NCBI GenBank assembly: GCA_026225295.1
Contig: JAMFSN010000035.1
Location: 1 to 64,000, forward strand
Origin: Frankia alni
GTDB taxonomy: Bacteria; Actinomycetota; Actinomycetes; Frankiales; Frankiaceae
Direction: 5' to 3'
DNA length: 64,000 nucleotides
Part shown: positions 50,634 to 60,424 of the stretch, in pieces
Position numbering within the stretch: the stretch's first letter is position 1
How the letters are laid out: each line of letters opens with the position of its first letter
Program-made: the position numbers and the translations under genes
The notes under the pieces: generated by a model
Databases searched by the model: none
What the model was told of the DNA's origin: nothing
Seen by the model: the letters and a program-made list of their open reading frames with translations, nothing else

Positions 50634-53600
50634 AGAGTGCGGAACGTGCGCAGCGCCACCGACAGCGTGGCCAGGTCGAAGACGTTGCCGGTCATGATCT
50701 CGTTCAGCGTGCCCCGGGCCCGGGCCAGGCCTTCCCCGTTGGCCGCCTCCCAGGCGGTGATCCGGCTGGTCGTGGTGCCGGGTGGGGTGGTGGCCAGCAC
50801 GTCGGTGGTGAGCCCGGCGAGCGCCGCGTAGAGGTCGTACCGCAGCGCGGCGCGGGCCAGGGCCTGCCACCGGTCGGTGATCGGCAGGGCGGTGATCCAC
50901 CCCAGCAGCCGGTCGACGCCGAACTGCTCGGACAGCGAGAAGTGCAACCGGGCCACGTCCTGCGCCGGCTGCCGGGTCCGCCCGGCGATCTCGCTGATGT
51001 CGAGCAGGGCGAAGCTGCTGAGCAGGCCGGCCGCCCGCAGCGCGAGATCCTCGGGCACCCCTTCGGTGGCCAGGTCCTTGGCCTGGACCCGGAGTCGTTC
51101 GGCCTCCGAGCCCTCGAGCAGGTCGGGGATCCGGGGCGCGAGCCGCTCGATGTCGGTCCCGAACCGGGCCAGCTCGGCCTCGACGTCGATCGGGAGCCGC
51201 CGGTTCTGCAACAGCCAGCGGATGACCTGGTCGGTCAGTTGCCGGCCCTTGATCCACAACAGGGTCTGGGTCCGGGTCGGTACCTCGTGATCGAGGTCGT
51301 GGATCCGCTGCCAATAGTCCTCGAGGCCGAAGACCTCCCGGGCCACCGTGTAGGCGACGACCACCTCGGCGGAGGAGGCGCCGGTCTCCTCCCGGGCGCG
51401 GAACGCGCAACTGGTGCCGGCCCGGTTCACCATGTCGTTGACGACGCAGGTGGTCACCAGTTCGCGGCGCAGCGGATGGCTGTCGAACCGATCCTGGTAC
51501 CGCTCGGTGAGAGTGGCGGGGAAGTAGCTGCGCAGAGCCCGGCTGTACCACGCCGAATCGGGCAGGTTCGAGGCAAGCAGCTGCTGGGTGAGGCTGCTTT
51601 TGGCGTAGGCCAGCAGCACGGCGTATTCCGGGGACGTCAACCCGGCGCCGTCCGCGATGCGCTGTTCGATTTCGGCGTCGGTCGGCAGGAATTCCAAGGT
51701 CCGGTCGAGGACCCCGTCCTGTTCGAGTTCCCGGATGAGTCGACGCTGGGTCGGCAGGGTCGTCGGCGCCTGATCCCGCGCGATGCCGATGACGACGTTC
51801 TGCTCGTAGTTGTCCCGCAGCACGTCCCGGCCGACCTCGTCGGTCATTTCGGCGAGCAACGTGTTGCGTTGCCCACCGGTCAGATCGCCGTCGGCGACCA
51901 CCCGGTCGAGCAGGATCTTGATGTTCACCTCGTGGTCGGAACAGTCCACCCCGGCCGAATTGTCGATCGCGTCGGTATTGACGTGCACGCCCGCGCCGGC
52001 CGCCTCGATACGGCCGAGCTGGGTGAGCCCGAGGTTGCCGCCTTCGCCGATCACCCGGCAGCGCAGATCCGCGCCGTCGACCCGGATCCCGTCGTTGGCT
52101 TTGTCGCCCACCTCGGCGTTGCGTTCCCGGGACGCTTTCACATAGGTGCCGATCCCGCCGTTCCACAGGAGATCGACCGGCGCGGTGAGAATCGCGCCGA
52201 TGAGGCGGGCCGGCGTCAGCTCGACCTCGTCGGAAGGCAGGCCGAGGCCGGCCCGCACCGTCGCGCTCACCGGGACGGATTTCGCCGACCGGGGATACAC
52301 CCCACCCCCGGCCGAGACCAGGTCCGCGTTGTAGTCGGCCCACGACGAGCGGGGTAGTTCGAACAACCGGCGACGTTCCGCGAACGACCGCCGGGGATCC
52401 GGATCGGGATCGAGGAAAATGTGCCGGTGATCGAATGCGGCCACCAGCCGGATGTGCTCGGACAGCAACATCCCGTTCCCGAACACGTCGCCCGACATGT
52501 CGCCGATACCGATGACGGTGAAGTCGTCGCGGGCGGTGTCGACCCCCAGTTCGCGGAAATGCCGGCTCACCGATTCCCAGGCCCCCCGGGCGGTGATCCC
52601 CATGGCTTTGTGGTCGTAGCCGACCGAACCGCCGGACGCGAACGCGTCGCCCAGCCAGTAGCCGTATTCGACGGCCAGCGCATTGGCGATGTCGGAGAAC
52701 GTGGCGGTGCCCTTGTCGGCGGCGACGACCAGATAGGGATCGTCCCCGTCGTGGCGGACCACCCCGGCCGGCGGCACGACCGTTTCCTTCACCAGGTTGT
52801 CGGTCAGATCGAGCAGACCCCGGATGAAGGTCTGGTAGCCGGCGACCCCTTCGGCGAGCCAGGCGTCGGGACTGCTGGCCGGGTTCGGCAGCCGTTTGGC
52901 GAAGAACCCGCCCTTGGCTCCGACCGGGACAATGACCGCGTTCTTGACTGTCTGCGCCTTGACCAGGCCGAGCACCTCGGTGCGGAAATCCTCCGGCCGG
53001 TCCGACCATCGCAGGCCACCCCGGGCCACCGGACCGAACCGCAGATGCACGCCTTCCACCCGGGGCGAGTAGACCCAGATCTCCGACCAGGGCCGGGGCT
53101 GCGGCAGGTCCGGCAGCCGGCGGGGATCGAGTTTGATGGACAGATGTGGCTTGGCCGTGCCGTCCGGCTGGCGCTGGAAGAAGTTGGTGCGGGTGGTGGC
53201 CCGGATCGCGGCCAGGAACGAGCGCAGGATGCGGTCCGAGTCGAGGCTCGCAACGTGGTCGATGGCCACCTTGAGCTGCGTGACGAGCTGTTCCTCGGCG
53301 GCCGCCCGCTCCGGCCCGTCGGGCCCGGCCGGGTCGAAGCGGACCTCGAACAACTCCACCAGCAGCCGGACCGCTTCCACGTTGGCGGCCAGGCTGCGTT
53401 CCACATAACCCTGGCTGAAGGCCGACCCGGTCTGCCGCAGGTAGCGGGAGTAGGCGCGCAGCATCATCACCTGCCGCCATTCGAGACCGCCCCGCAGCAC
53501 GAGCACGTTGAACCCGTCGCTTTCGGCCGTCCCGGACCAGACCGCCGCGCAGGCCTCCTGGAACCGACGCCGCACGTCGTCGTCACTGCGGGCCAGGTCG

Positions 53601-55528
53601 TCATCGTGACGCAGGCCGAAGTCGTAGAGGTAGGTGAGTTTCCCGTCCCCGCGCAGGATCTCGTACGGGCGTTCGTCGAGGACTTCCACGCCCAGTTTCT
53701 GCAGGACCGGCAGGACGTCGGACAACGAAACCGGGCCGTCCCGGTAGACCTTGAACCGCGGCGTACCGAGCCCGGATTCGAAGGGCTGGTAGAGACTCAT
53801 CGCCAGGCCGGCTTCCGCGTCCAGCCCGGCTATCCGGACGAGATCGGTGACCGCCACCGAGGCCGGGAACTCATCCTTGTAGGCGGCCGGGAAAGGGTCG
53901 GGATAGTTGGCCAGCAGGTGGGTCGCGGCCTCGTCGCCGACCTTGGCGCGCAGCGCCTCGGCCACGTCGTCGACCCAGGACCGGGACGCGTCGACCAGCA
54001 GGGCTTCGATATCGGCGGCGGCCACGTCGGGAATGCCCCGCGACCGGTCCGTCCAGACCACGAAATGCAGCCGGGCCAGCACCGATTCGGAGACCCGGGC
54101 GGTGTAGTCGACGCTGGTTCCGCGCAGCTGGGCCCGCAGGATGCCTTCGATGCGCTGGTGGACCTCGGTTGTGTAACGGTCGCGGGGCAGATACACCAGG
54201 CAGGACATGAACCGCCCGTAGTCGTCGCGGCGCAGGAACAACCGCAGCCGTCGACGTTCCTGCAGATGCAGTACCGCCCAGGTCACCGGGAGCAGATCGT
54301 CCACGGAGATCTGGAACAGTTCGTCGCGGGGATAGGTCTCCAGGATTTCCAGCAGGTCCTTGCCGGAATGACCCACGGGGTCGACCCCCGAGCGCCGGAC
54401 CACCTCGGCGGCTTTCTGCCGCAGGACCGGGACATGCCGGACGCCCTCGGTGTAGGCGCCCCGGGAGAAAAGCCCGAGGAAACGCCGTTCACCGATGACC
54501 CGACCCTGGTCGTCGAACTTTCGGATGCCGACGTAATCCATGTAGGCCGGCCGGTGGACCGTCGCCCGGGAACTGGCCTTGGTCACCACCAGCAGGGGCG
54601 GCCCCTGGTCGGCGCGCCGTCGTTCCGGGGGGATGGCATTGAAACTTGACGACAATGCCTGGTCGGAGCGCAGCACGCCGAGTCCGGCGCCCGGAATTCC
54701 GCGGAACGTGCTGGTGCCGTCCTCGGTGACCAGTTCCGCCTCCCGGTAACCGAGGAACGTGAAGTGGTCCCGGGCCAGCCAGCGCAGGAGTTCCTGGGCT
54801 TCGTCGTTCTCCCCGGGCGGCACGGCCGGGGACGGGTGGGCGGCCAGTTCGCCGGCGGTGCGGACCGCCGCCTCCCGCATCTTCTGCCAGTCCTCGACCG
54901 CCTCCCGGACGTCGCGCAGGACGCGGACGAGGTTCGCGGCCAGCCGGTCCTGCCCGTCCGGGCGGCTCTCGCGGTCGATCTCGCACCGGATCCACGATTC
55001 GACCGTCGACCCGTCGTGGCTGCCGGTGTGCGGGCCCGGGGCCGCGTCGAGCACCGCGCGCAGCCCGCCGAGCACGTCGCGCACGACCCGCCAGGACGGA
55101 TGGATGACCAGCCCGATCCCGCGGCCGAGGCGGGTCAGCTCGGCGGCGATGGAGTCGACGAGGAACGGCATGTCATCGGTGACGACCTCGACGACCGTGC
55201 CGGGCGAGGTCCAGCCGTGCTCGGCCAGGGTCGGGTTGAACACGCGGACCCGGGCGGTGCCTTGTGGTCGGCGGGCGGCCAGGGCCCGGTGCGACACCGC
55301 GGCCCCGTACAGATCCGCCGGGTCCCGTCCGAGCAGGTCCTCGGCGGCGACGTGGTGGTAGTACCCGAGCAGGTATCCGGTCAGGTCCCCGCGACCGTCG
55401 AGCGTCGGGCCGGGGGTCGGGCCGGCTTCCGGATCCGCGGTCCGGTCACGCCGACGGCCCAGGTCGGCGACCTGCGCGAGCAGCGCGGCCCGGGCGGTGT
55501 CGGCGGCCTCCCCGATCGGCGATTCCAC
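50621..55528 (-). CDS. gdh: NAD-specific glutamate dehydrogenase, large type
   Basis: 1635-residue enzyme of the L_180 class, converting glutamate to 2-oxoglutarate and ammonia with NAD. The N-terminal half carries ACT-like regulatory sections. The catalytic core near residues 830-1100 shows VRFGPVARGGLRWSDRPEDF in near form (HLRFGPVARGGLRWSDRPED), then VIVPVGAKGGFFAKRLP with the active-site Lys, and IGIGDMSGDVFGNGML. Length is typical (about 1600). GTG 55528 has AGGAGG 7 bases upstream. It is 125 bases from the GH65 gene, on the same strand. Confidence 0.95.
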   Translation of the reverse strand: MESPIGEAADTARAALLAQVADLGRRRDRTADPEAGPTPGPTLDGRGDLTGYLLGYYHHVAAEDLLGRDPADLYGAAVSHRALAARRPQGTARVRVFNPTLAEHGWTSPGTVVEVVTDDMPFLVDSIAAELTRLGRGIGLVIHPSWRVVRDVLGGLRAVLDAAPGPHTGSHDGSTVESWIRCEIDRESRPDGQDRLAANLVRVLRDVREAVEDWQKMREAAVRTAGELAAHPSPAVPPGENDEAQELLRWLARDHFTFLGYREAELVTEDGTSTFRGIPGAGLGVLRSDQALSSSFNAIPPERRRADQGPPLLVVTKASSRATVHRPAYMDYVGIRKFDDQGRVIGERRFLGLFSRGAYTEGVRHVPVLRQKAAEVVRRSGVDPVGHSGKDLLEILETYPRDELFQISVDDLLPVTWAVLHLQERRRLRLFLRRDDYGRFMSCLVYLPRDRYTTEVHQRIEGILRAQLRGTSVDYTARVSESVLARLHFVVWTDRSRGIPDVAAADIEALLVDASRSWVDDVAEALRAKVGDEAATHLLANYPDPFPAAYKDEFPASVAVTDLVRIAGLDAEAGLAMSLYQPFESGLGTPRFKVYRDGPVSLSDVLPVLQKLGVEVLDERPYEILRGDGKLTYLYDFGLRHDDDLARSDDDVRRRFQEACAAVWSGTAESDGFNVLVLRGGLEWRQVMMLRAYSRYLRQTGSAFSQGYVERSLAANVEAVRLLVELFEVRFDPAGPDGPERAAAEEQLVTQLKVAIDHVASLDSDRILRSFLAAIRATTRTNFFQRQPDGTAKPHLSIKLDPRRLPDLPQPRPWSEIWVYSPRVEGVHLRFGPVARGGLRWSDRPEDFRTEVLGLVKAQTVKNAVIVPVGAKGGFFAKRLPNPASSPDAWLAEGVAGYQTFIRGLLDLTDNLVKETVVPPAGVVRHDGDDPYLVVAADKGTATFSDIANALAVEYGYWLGDAFASGGSVGYDHKAMGITARGAWESVSRHFRELGVDTARDDFTVIGIGDMSGDVFGNGMLLSEHIRLVAAFDHRHIFLDPDPDPRRSFAERRRLFELPRSSWADYNADLVSAGGGVYPRSAKSVPVSATVRAGLGLPSDEVELTPARLIGAILTAPVDLLWNGGIGTYVKASRERNAEVGDKANDGIRVDGADLRCRVIGEGGNLGLTQLGRIEAAGAGVHVNTDAIDNSAGVDCSDHEVNIKILLDRVVADGDLTGGQRNTLLAEMTDEVGRDVLRDNYEQNVVIGIARDQAPTTLPTQRRLIRELEQDGVLDRTLEFLPTDAEIEQRIADGAGLTSPEYAVLLAYAKSSLTQQLLASNLPDSAWYSRALRSYFPATLTERYQDRFDSHPLRRELVTTCVVNDMVNRAGTSCAFRAREETGASSAEVVVAYTVAREVFGLEDYWQRIHDLDHEVPTRTQTLLWIKGRQLTDQVIRWLLQNRRLPIDVEAELARFGTDIERLAPRIPDLLEGSEAERLRVQAKDLATEGVPEDLALRAAGLLSSFALLDISEIAGRTRQPAQDVARLHFSLSEQFGVDRLLGWITALPITDRWQALARAALRYDLYAALAGLTTDVLATTPPGTTTSRITAWEAANGEGLARARGTLNEIMTGNVFDLATLSVALRTFRTLTRN

Positions 55529-55652
55529 GGCGTTCCTCCTGGCCCGGGCCTGCGCCCCGGGGTGAGGCGGTCCGGTCTCGTCCCCATCCTGCCCGCCCGC
55601 CGTCGCCCCCCGGACATCGGCGGGGGATCCTCCTCGTTCCCGGCGGGTCGGC

Positions 55653-58037
55653 TCAGCCGTCGGGCGGCGAGCCGGCCGCCTTGGTGGTGGGCAGGTGGAG
55701 GGTCGGGGCGCGGCCGGCCGGCTGGGTGGCCCGGGGTGGCGATGACGCCAGCCGGGGGATGCCGACGGTGGTCCGCCGGTCGGCCGTCACGGTGATGGGC
55801 GTGCCGTGGTGCTCGAAGGTCAGCGGGTCGCCGTCGGCGATCGAGTAGGTCGCCGACGTGGCGCCGATGTCGACCCGCAGCCGGCGACCCTGGTGGGATA
55901 CGCCGAACACGAGCCGGGTGAGGCGGTCGGGCAGGCGGGGTTTGAAGCTCATTTCCCCGTTGTGCGTGCGCAGTCCGCCGAACCCGCCGACCAGCGCGAT
56001 CCAGCTGCCGGCCAGCGAGGCGATGTGCAGGCCGTCCCGGGTGTTGTTCTCGAGGTCGTGGAGGTCCATGAGCGCGGCTTCGCCGAGGTAGTCGTGGGCC
56101 AGCGCCAACTGGCCCACCTCGGCGGCGATGACGGCCTGGCAGCAGGCCGACAAAGATGAGTCGCGGACCGTGATCGCCTCGTAGTAGGCGAAGTTCCGGG
56201 CTTTTTGTTCGTCGGTGAACGCGTCGCCCCGCAACTGCATCGCGAGCACCAGATCGGCCTGCTTGACGACCTGCTTGCGGTACAGGTCGAAATAGGGGTA
56301 GTGCAGCAGCAGGGGATAGTGCTCGGCCGGGGTGTTCGCGAAATCCCACGTCTGGTGCCGGGTGAAACCCTCCGACTGCTGGTGGACGCCGAGTGCCTCG
56401 TCGTAGGGAATGAACATGGTTTCGGCGGCGTCCCGCCACCCGGCGGTTTCCTCGTCGTTGACCCCCAGGGCGTGCGCCTCCTTCGGATGGCGGGCCGCCG
56501 CGTCGGCGGCGCCCCGTAGATTCCGCTGGGCCATGAGGTTCGTGTAGACGTTGTTGTCGGCGATCGCGCTGTACTCATCGGGCCCGGTGACGCCGTCGAT
56601 CCGGAAGGCGCCCTCACGATCGTGATGGCCGAGCGACCGCCACATCCGCGCGGTTTCCACCAGCAGCTCGAGGCCGATCTCCCGCTCGAAGTCGGCGTCA
56701 CCGGTGACCCCGACATAGCGGATGACCGCGTCGGCGAGGTCGGCGTTGACGTGAAAGGCGGCGGTGCCGGCCGGCCAGTACCCGGAGCATTCTTCACCGT
56801 GAATTGTCCGCCAGGGAAATGCGGCGCCGGCCAACCCGAGCTGCGCCGCGCGTTCCTGCGCCATGGGCAGGGTGGAGTGGCGCCACCGCAGCGCGTCCCC
56901 GGCGGCCTGGGGAACGGTGCAGGTGAGGACGGGCAGGACGAATGTCTCGGTGTCCCAGAAGGAATGACCGTCGTAGCCGGGCCCGGTCAGACCCTTGCCG
57001 GGAATGGCGCGCCGCTCAGCTCGGGCGCCGGCCTGCAGGACGTGGAAAAGCGCGAACCGGACGGCTTGTTGAATCTGGGTGTCGCCCTCCACTTCGACAT
57101 CGGCCCGGGCCCAGAAGTCGTCGAGGAACTCCCGCTGTTCGGCCAGCATGCCGTCCCAGCCGGTCCGGCGGGCGCCCACCAGGGCCGCGGCGACCTGGTC
57201 GCTGACGGCCGGCAGGGACCGGGTCGCCGACCAGCCGTAGGCGAGGAACTTCACCACCCGCAGCGACTGCCCGGGGGCCAGGGTCACGGCGACCGTCACC
57301 CGGGCCGAGTCGTCGGTGCTTTCCGATTCGACCACCGCTCCGGGGGGCGCCTCGATGATGTGGTCCATCGCCACGCCGACCCGGATCCCGCTGTGTCGGG
57401 TGCTGTGGACCAGCTCGGCCCGGGTGCCGTGGGAGGAGTGCTGCTCGGCCATCAGCGGCGCGTCGAGGGTGGCCGCCGCGCGCGGGTCGTCGGTGCTGCT
57501 CGCCGATTCCTCGTTCGTGACCAGCTCGGACTGGACCACGACGCGGATCGGACGGTCGACCGGGGATACCGTGTAGCAGATCGCCACGGCCGACCGCTGG
57601 ACGAACGAGACGAGCCGTTGGGACGACACCCGGACCGACGGGCCGGCCGGAGAGGTCCACTCCAAGGTCCGGTGCAGGAAGCCGCCCCGCAGGTCGAGGA
57701 CCCGCTCGTGGGACTTCAGGTCGCCGTAGCGGACGTCGAACGGCTCGTCGTCGACCAGCAGGCGGATGAGCTTCCCGTTGGTGACGTTGATGACCGTCTG
57801 GCCCGACTCGGGGTAGCCGTAACCGCTCTCCGCGTAGGGGAGTGGACGGAGCTCGTGGACGGAGTTGAGGTAGGTCCCCGGCAGGCCGTGCGGTTCGCCT
57901 TCGTCGAGGTTGGCCCGCATGCCGATGTGCCCATTCGACAATGCGAATACCGACTCGGTCTGGGCAAGAATGTCCAGGTTGAGTTCGGTCTCGCGGACGC
58001 ACCATGGTTCGACCGGGAAAACACCCTGCTTGATCAT
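55653..58037 (-). CDS. glycoside hydrolase family 65 enzyme
   Basis: 794-residue GH65 protein, acting on a disaccharide such as maltose, trehalose or kojibiose by phosphorolysis or hydrolysis. The general acid Glu lies in RIDGVTGPDEYSAIADNN. Other marks are YDGHSFWDTETFVLPVL, the (alpha/alpha)6-barrel SLSACCQAVIAAEVGQLALA, and the final beta-domain LTRLVFGVSHQGRRLRVDI. Phosphate-binding residues were not checked, so hydrolase versus phosphorylase is open. No beta-phosphoglucomutase is adjacent. ATG 58037 has GGTGAG upstream. Confidence 0.92.
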   Translation of the reverse strand: MIKQGVFPVEPWCVRETELNLDILAQTESVFALSNGHIGMRANLDEGEPHGLPGTYLNSVHELRPLPYAESGYGYPESGQTVINVTNGKLIRLLVDDEPFDVRYGDLKSHERVLDLRGGFLHRTLEWTSPAGPSVRVSSQRLVSFVQRSAVAICYTVSPVDRPIRVVVQSELVTNEESASSTDDPRAAATLDAPLMAEQHSSHGTRAELVHSTRHSGIRVGVAMDHIIEAPPGAVVESESTDDSARVTVAVTLAPGQSLRVVKFLAYGWSATRSLPAVSDQVAAALVGARRTGWDGMLAEQREFLDDFWARADVEVEGDTQIQQAVRFALFHVLQAGARAERRAIPGKGLTGPGYDGHSFWDTETFVLPVLTCTVPQAAGDALRWRHSTLPMAQERAAQLGLAGAAFPWRTIHGEECSGYWPAGTAAFHVNADLADAVIRYVGVTGDADFEREIGLELLVETARMWRSLGHHDREGAFRIDGVTGPDEYSAIADNNVYTNLMAQRNLRGAADAAARHPKEAHALGVNDEETAGWRDAAETMFIPYDEALGVHQQSEGFTRHQTWDFANTPAEHYPLLLHYPYFDLYRKQVVKQADLVLAMQLRGDAFTDEQKARNFAYYEAITVRDSSLSACCQAVIAAEVGQLALAHDYLGEAALMDLHDLENNTRDGLHIASLAGSWIALVGGFGGLRTHNGEMSFKPRLPDRLTRLVFGVSHQGRRLRVDIGATSATYSIADGDPLTFEHHGTPITVTADRRTTVGIPRLASSPPRATQPAGRAPTLHLPTTKAAGSPPDG

Positions 58038-58320
58038 TGCTCACCTGCCAGTTCGGCCGTACCGGCTATGCAAACATGATCAGGGATTCCCAGCATGCGG
58101 CAATCGTAACGGTCGACGACAGCGTCGGCTGTCTGCCGCCCGCTGGACAGTCGGCCCGTCCAATAACGTTCACCGAGAATTATGATCCCGGTCGCACGTC
58201 GGCTCAGCGGCGTTTAATCTCGGCGCGGCGGGGAATAGCGTCGGCGGTCGCCGCCGTCGGTGTCTCCTTGCCATAGTCCGGTTTACCGTTCGGGCTTTGC
58301 TTTCGCCTCGACGGCCCCTC

Positions 58321-58520
58321 TTAGGGGTCGGGTTGCGGTTCGTAGAGGGTGTGGGGGTCGCGGGCTGCGCGGATGTGGTTGGTTCGCCAGGCCTGGTCGG
58401 GGTCGATGGCGGGTGGGGCACGCCATTGGATCCGGCCGTCGGGGCCGAGGCGTAGGTCGTATCCGCCGTAGTGGGCGACATCGTGGTGGAAACCGCAGGC
58501 CAGGGCCATGTTGTCGGCGC
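58321..58520 (-). pseudogene. C-terminal remnant of an HNH endonuclease (DUF222 type)
   Basis: The minus strand encodes ADNMALACGFHHDVAHYGGY, then DLRLGPDGRIQWRAPP and the end DPHTLYEPQPDP. This is the final part of the HNH motif and tail seen in DUF222/13E12-type genes. The upstream DUF222 domain and the first half of the HNH motif are missing; instead the frame runs into recombinase-side DNA within a few codons. The gene was apparently cut at about 58.51-58.53 kb. Confidence 0.8.
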
Positions 58521-58531
58521 TTACATCTTGG

Positions 58532-58537
58532 TACACT
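58532..58537 (+). promoter_or_regulatory. TANNNT box for the recombinase
   Basis: TACACT ends 6 bases before ATG 58544, with TTGTCG at 58511-58516 as a possible -35 (15 base spacing). No ribosome site is seen, so a leaderless message is likely. Confidence 0.4.
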
Positions 58538-58543
58538 GGGATC

Positions 58544-60088
58544 ATGGTTAACGGAGTGCTCGACCGTGATGCCCGGACCGCCCGCCGACGCCGTGACCAG
58601 GCCGAACAGGGCCAATTCCGGACCCGCCGCGCGGTGCTCTACCTGCGGATTTCCGCCGATCCGAAGAACGACGAGCTGGGAGTGCGGCGGCAGGAGAAGG
58701 AACTCCGAGCGCTGGCGGAGCGGCTGGGGTGGGAGATCATCCCGGGGGTGGCGGGGGTGTACTCCGACGACGACCGGTCCGCCTACAACGGGAAACCCCG
58801 GGAGCGGTTCGAGGACCTCCTGGCCGACCTGCGGCTGGGGGTGGTGGACGGGGTGTTGTGCTGGCATTCCGACCGGCTGTACCGCCGGCCCCGGGACCTG
58901 GACCGGTTGATCGACGTGCTGGAGGTGCACGACACCCAGGTCCAGACGGTCAAGAGCGGCATCGTTGATCTATCGAACGCGACCGGGCGGGCGGTCGCGA
59001 AGACGATCGCGGTGTGGTCAGAACACGAATCGGCACTCAAGGCGGAACGGTTGATGAGTAAGCACGACCAGATGCGCCAGGCCGGTCAGCCGGTCGGCGG
59101 GGGGCCCCGGGCCTACGGCTGGCGATCGGCCACGATCAACGGCACCAAAACATCGGTCCTGGAGCCGACCGAGGCGCAAGTGCTACGCGACGCCGCGACC
59201 CGGATCCTGCACGGGGAGAAGCTGGGCACGATCACCCGCGATCTCAACGAGCGGGGGGTGGCCACCGCGACCGGGGCCCCGTGGAACCCGTCCTCACTCA
59301 AAGCGATGTTGGTCCGCCCCCGCGTCGTGGCTCTGGCCGGGAGCGGCAAGGACGGGATGGTTCCGGTCATCAGCGAGGAGACCGGCGAACCGGTCCGGGC
59401 CGCCTGGCCGGCAATCCTCGATATGGACACCTGGCAGTCGGTCCGCGCGATCCTGCTGGACGCCGACCGCCGAACCAACACCGGCCGGGTCCATACCCGC
59501 CTGTTGCCCGGGTTCCTGTTCTGCACGACCTGTGCGGGGCCGATGCAGGGCCGTCCGCCGCGTGCCCGCCGGATGAGTCCCCACGGCCGGTGGGAGTCAG
59601 GCCGCGCGGCGAAGTACGGCTGTGTCAACCCGAAGTGTCGGGTCAAGGCGAACACGTTGCAGGACGAGACCGAGAAACTGGTGACGTCGCTGGTCGCGGT
59701 GTGGTTGGCCGAGCAGGAGTTCCCCGACCAGGCCCCGCCGGCCGACGACCCGATCGCCGCCGACATCACCGCGTTTGAGGCCCAAGCCGCCCACTACCGG
59801 GAATTGATGGTCACCCGGGCGATGGCCGAGGAAGACGCCCTGCCCGCGATCAACCTGGTCCGGGCGAAAATCCAGGCGTTGAAAGCCAAGCAGGCCCAGA
59901 CCGCGAAACGCCGGACCCGGCCCCTACCCAGCGCCGAACAGTGGCTCAACCTGCACGGGCTCACCGAACGCCGCGCCGTCCTCAGCGACGTCATCACCCG
60001 CATCGACGTCAAACCCGGCCCCTGGGGAGACGCCTACCACCCCGACCGCATCCACATCACCTTCCGCGACGACACCCACGGGAGATAG
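58544..60088 (+). CDS. large serine recombinase (integrase)
   Basis: 514-residue site-specific recombinase. The resolvase domain has the catalytic Ser in AVLYLRISADP, then GVVDGVLCWHSDRLYRRPRD with the conserved Arg residues. A recombinase domain follows (GGGPRAYGWRS, LNERGVATATGAPWNPSSLK). The zinc ribbon reads FLFCTTCAGPM ... YGCVNPKCRV, and a coiled coil comes after it (FEAQAAHYRELMVTRAMAEE). Such enzymes integrate phages and other elements and are usually next to one attachment site. The ATG lies about 20-30 bases from the truncated HNH gene. Confidence 0.93.
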   Translation: MVNGVLDRDARTARRRRDQAEQGQFRTRRAVLYLRISADPKNDELGVRRQEKELRALAERLGWEIIPGVAGVYSDDDRSAYNGKPRERFEDLLADLRLGVVDGVLCWHSDRLYRRPRDLDRLIDVLEVHDTQVQTVKSGIVDLSNATGRAVAKTIAVWSEHESALKAERLMSKHDQMRQAGQPVGGGPRAYGWRSATINGTKTSVLEPTEAQVLRDAATRILHGEKLGTITRDLNERGVATATGAPWNPSSLKAMLVRPRVVALAGSGKDGMVPVISEETGEPVRAAWPAILDMDTWQSVRAILLDADRRTNTGRVHTRLLPGFLFCTTCAGPMQGRPPRARRMSPHGRWESGRAAKYGCVNPKCRVKANTLQDETEKLVTSLVAVWLAEQEFPDQAPPADDPIAADITAFEAQAAHYRELMVTRAMAEEDALPAINLVRAKIQALKAKQAQTAKRRTRPLPSAEQWLNLHGLTERRAVLSDVITRIDVKPGPWGDAYHPDRIHITFRDDTHGR

Positions 60089-60175
60089 CCCACCGGACGC
60101 CCGCGCCAGACTGGCGGGGCCTGTTCGGGCCGTGGAACGCCGCATAACCTCTGCGGCTATGGAGAGAAGGAGATC

Positions 60176-60424
60176 ATGATCTCTCGGTATTTCTCCTGGG
60201 TCCGGAACCTGTCCGGGCCGGCCGCATGGTTGTTCCCCGGTGCGATCTTCACGGTCGGGATCTTCATTGCTCAGCTGGTCTTCGATCACGAGCCCGCTAG
60301 CCGCACCGTGGTCCACTCACTCATCGCAGGTGCAGCGTGGACGCTGGCGATGTTCATCATCATCGGGGTGATCCTTCCGGCGATCTCGCGGCGCCGCCCC
60401 GACCGGACTCGGCCCGACGGCTGA
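60176..60424 (+). CDS. small two-helix membrane protein
   Basis: 82 residues with two hydrophobic segments (WLFPGAIFTVGIFIAQLVF and HSLIAGAAWTLAMFIIIGV) and a basic C-terminus. GAAGGAG lies just before ATG 60176. No family is recognised. It lies 87 bases after the recombinase gene on the same strand, so it may belong to the element. A minus-strand open frame overlaps its 3' third. Confidence 0.65.
   Translation: MISRYFSWVRNLSGPAAWLFPGAIFTVGIFIAQLVFDHEPASRTVVHSLIAGAAWTLAMFIIIGVILPAISRRRPDRTRPDG

Noticed and set aside
49671-53480. 1269-codon minus-strand open frame
   Set aside because: It is the out-of-frame shadow of the NAD-glutamate dehydrogenase and NmrA-like genes; only those frames show family motifs.
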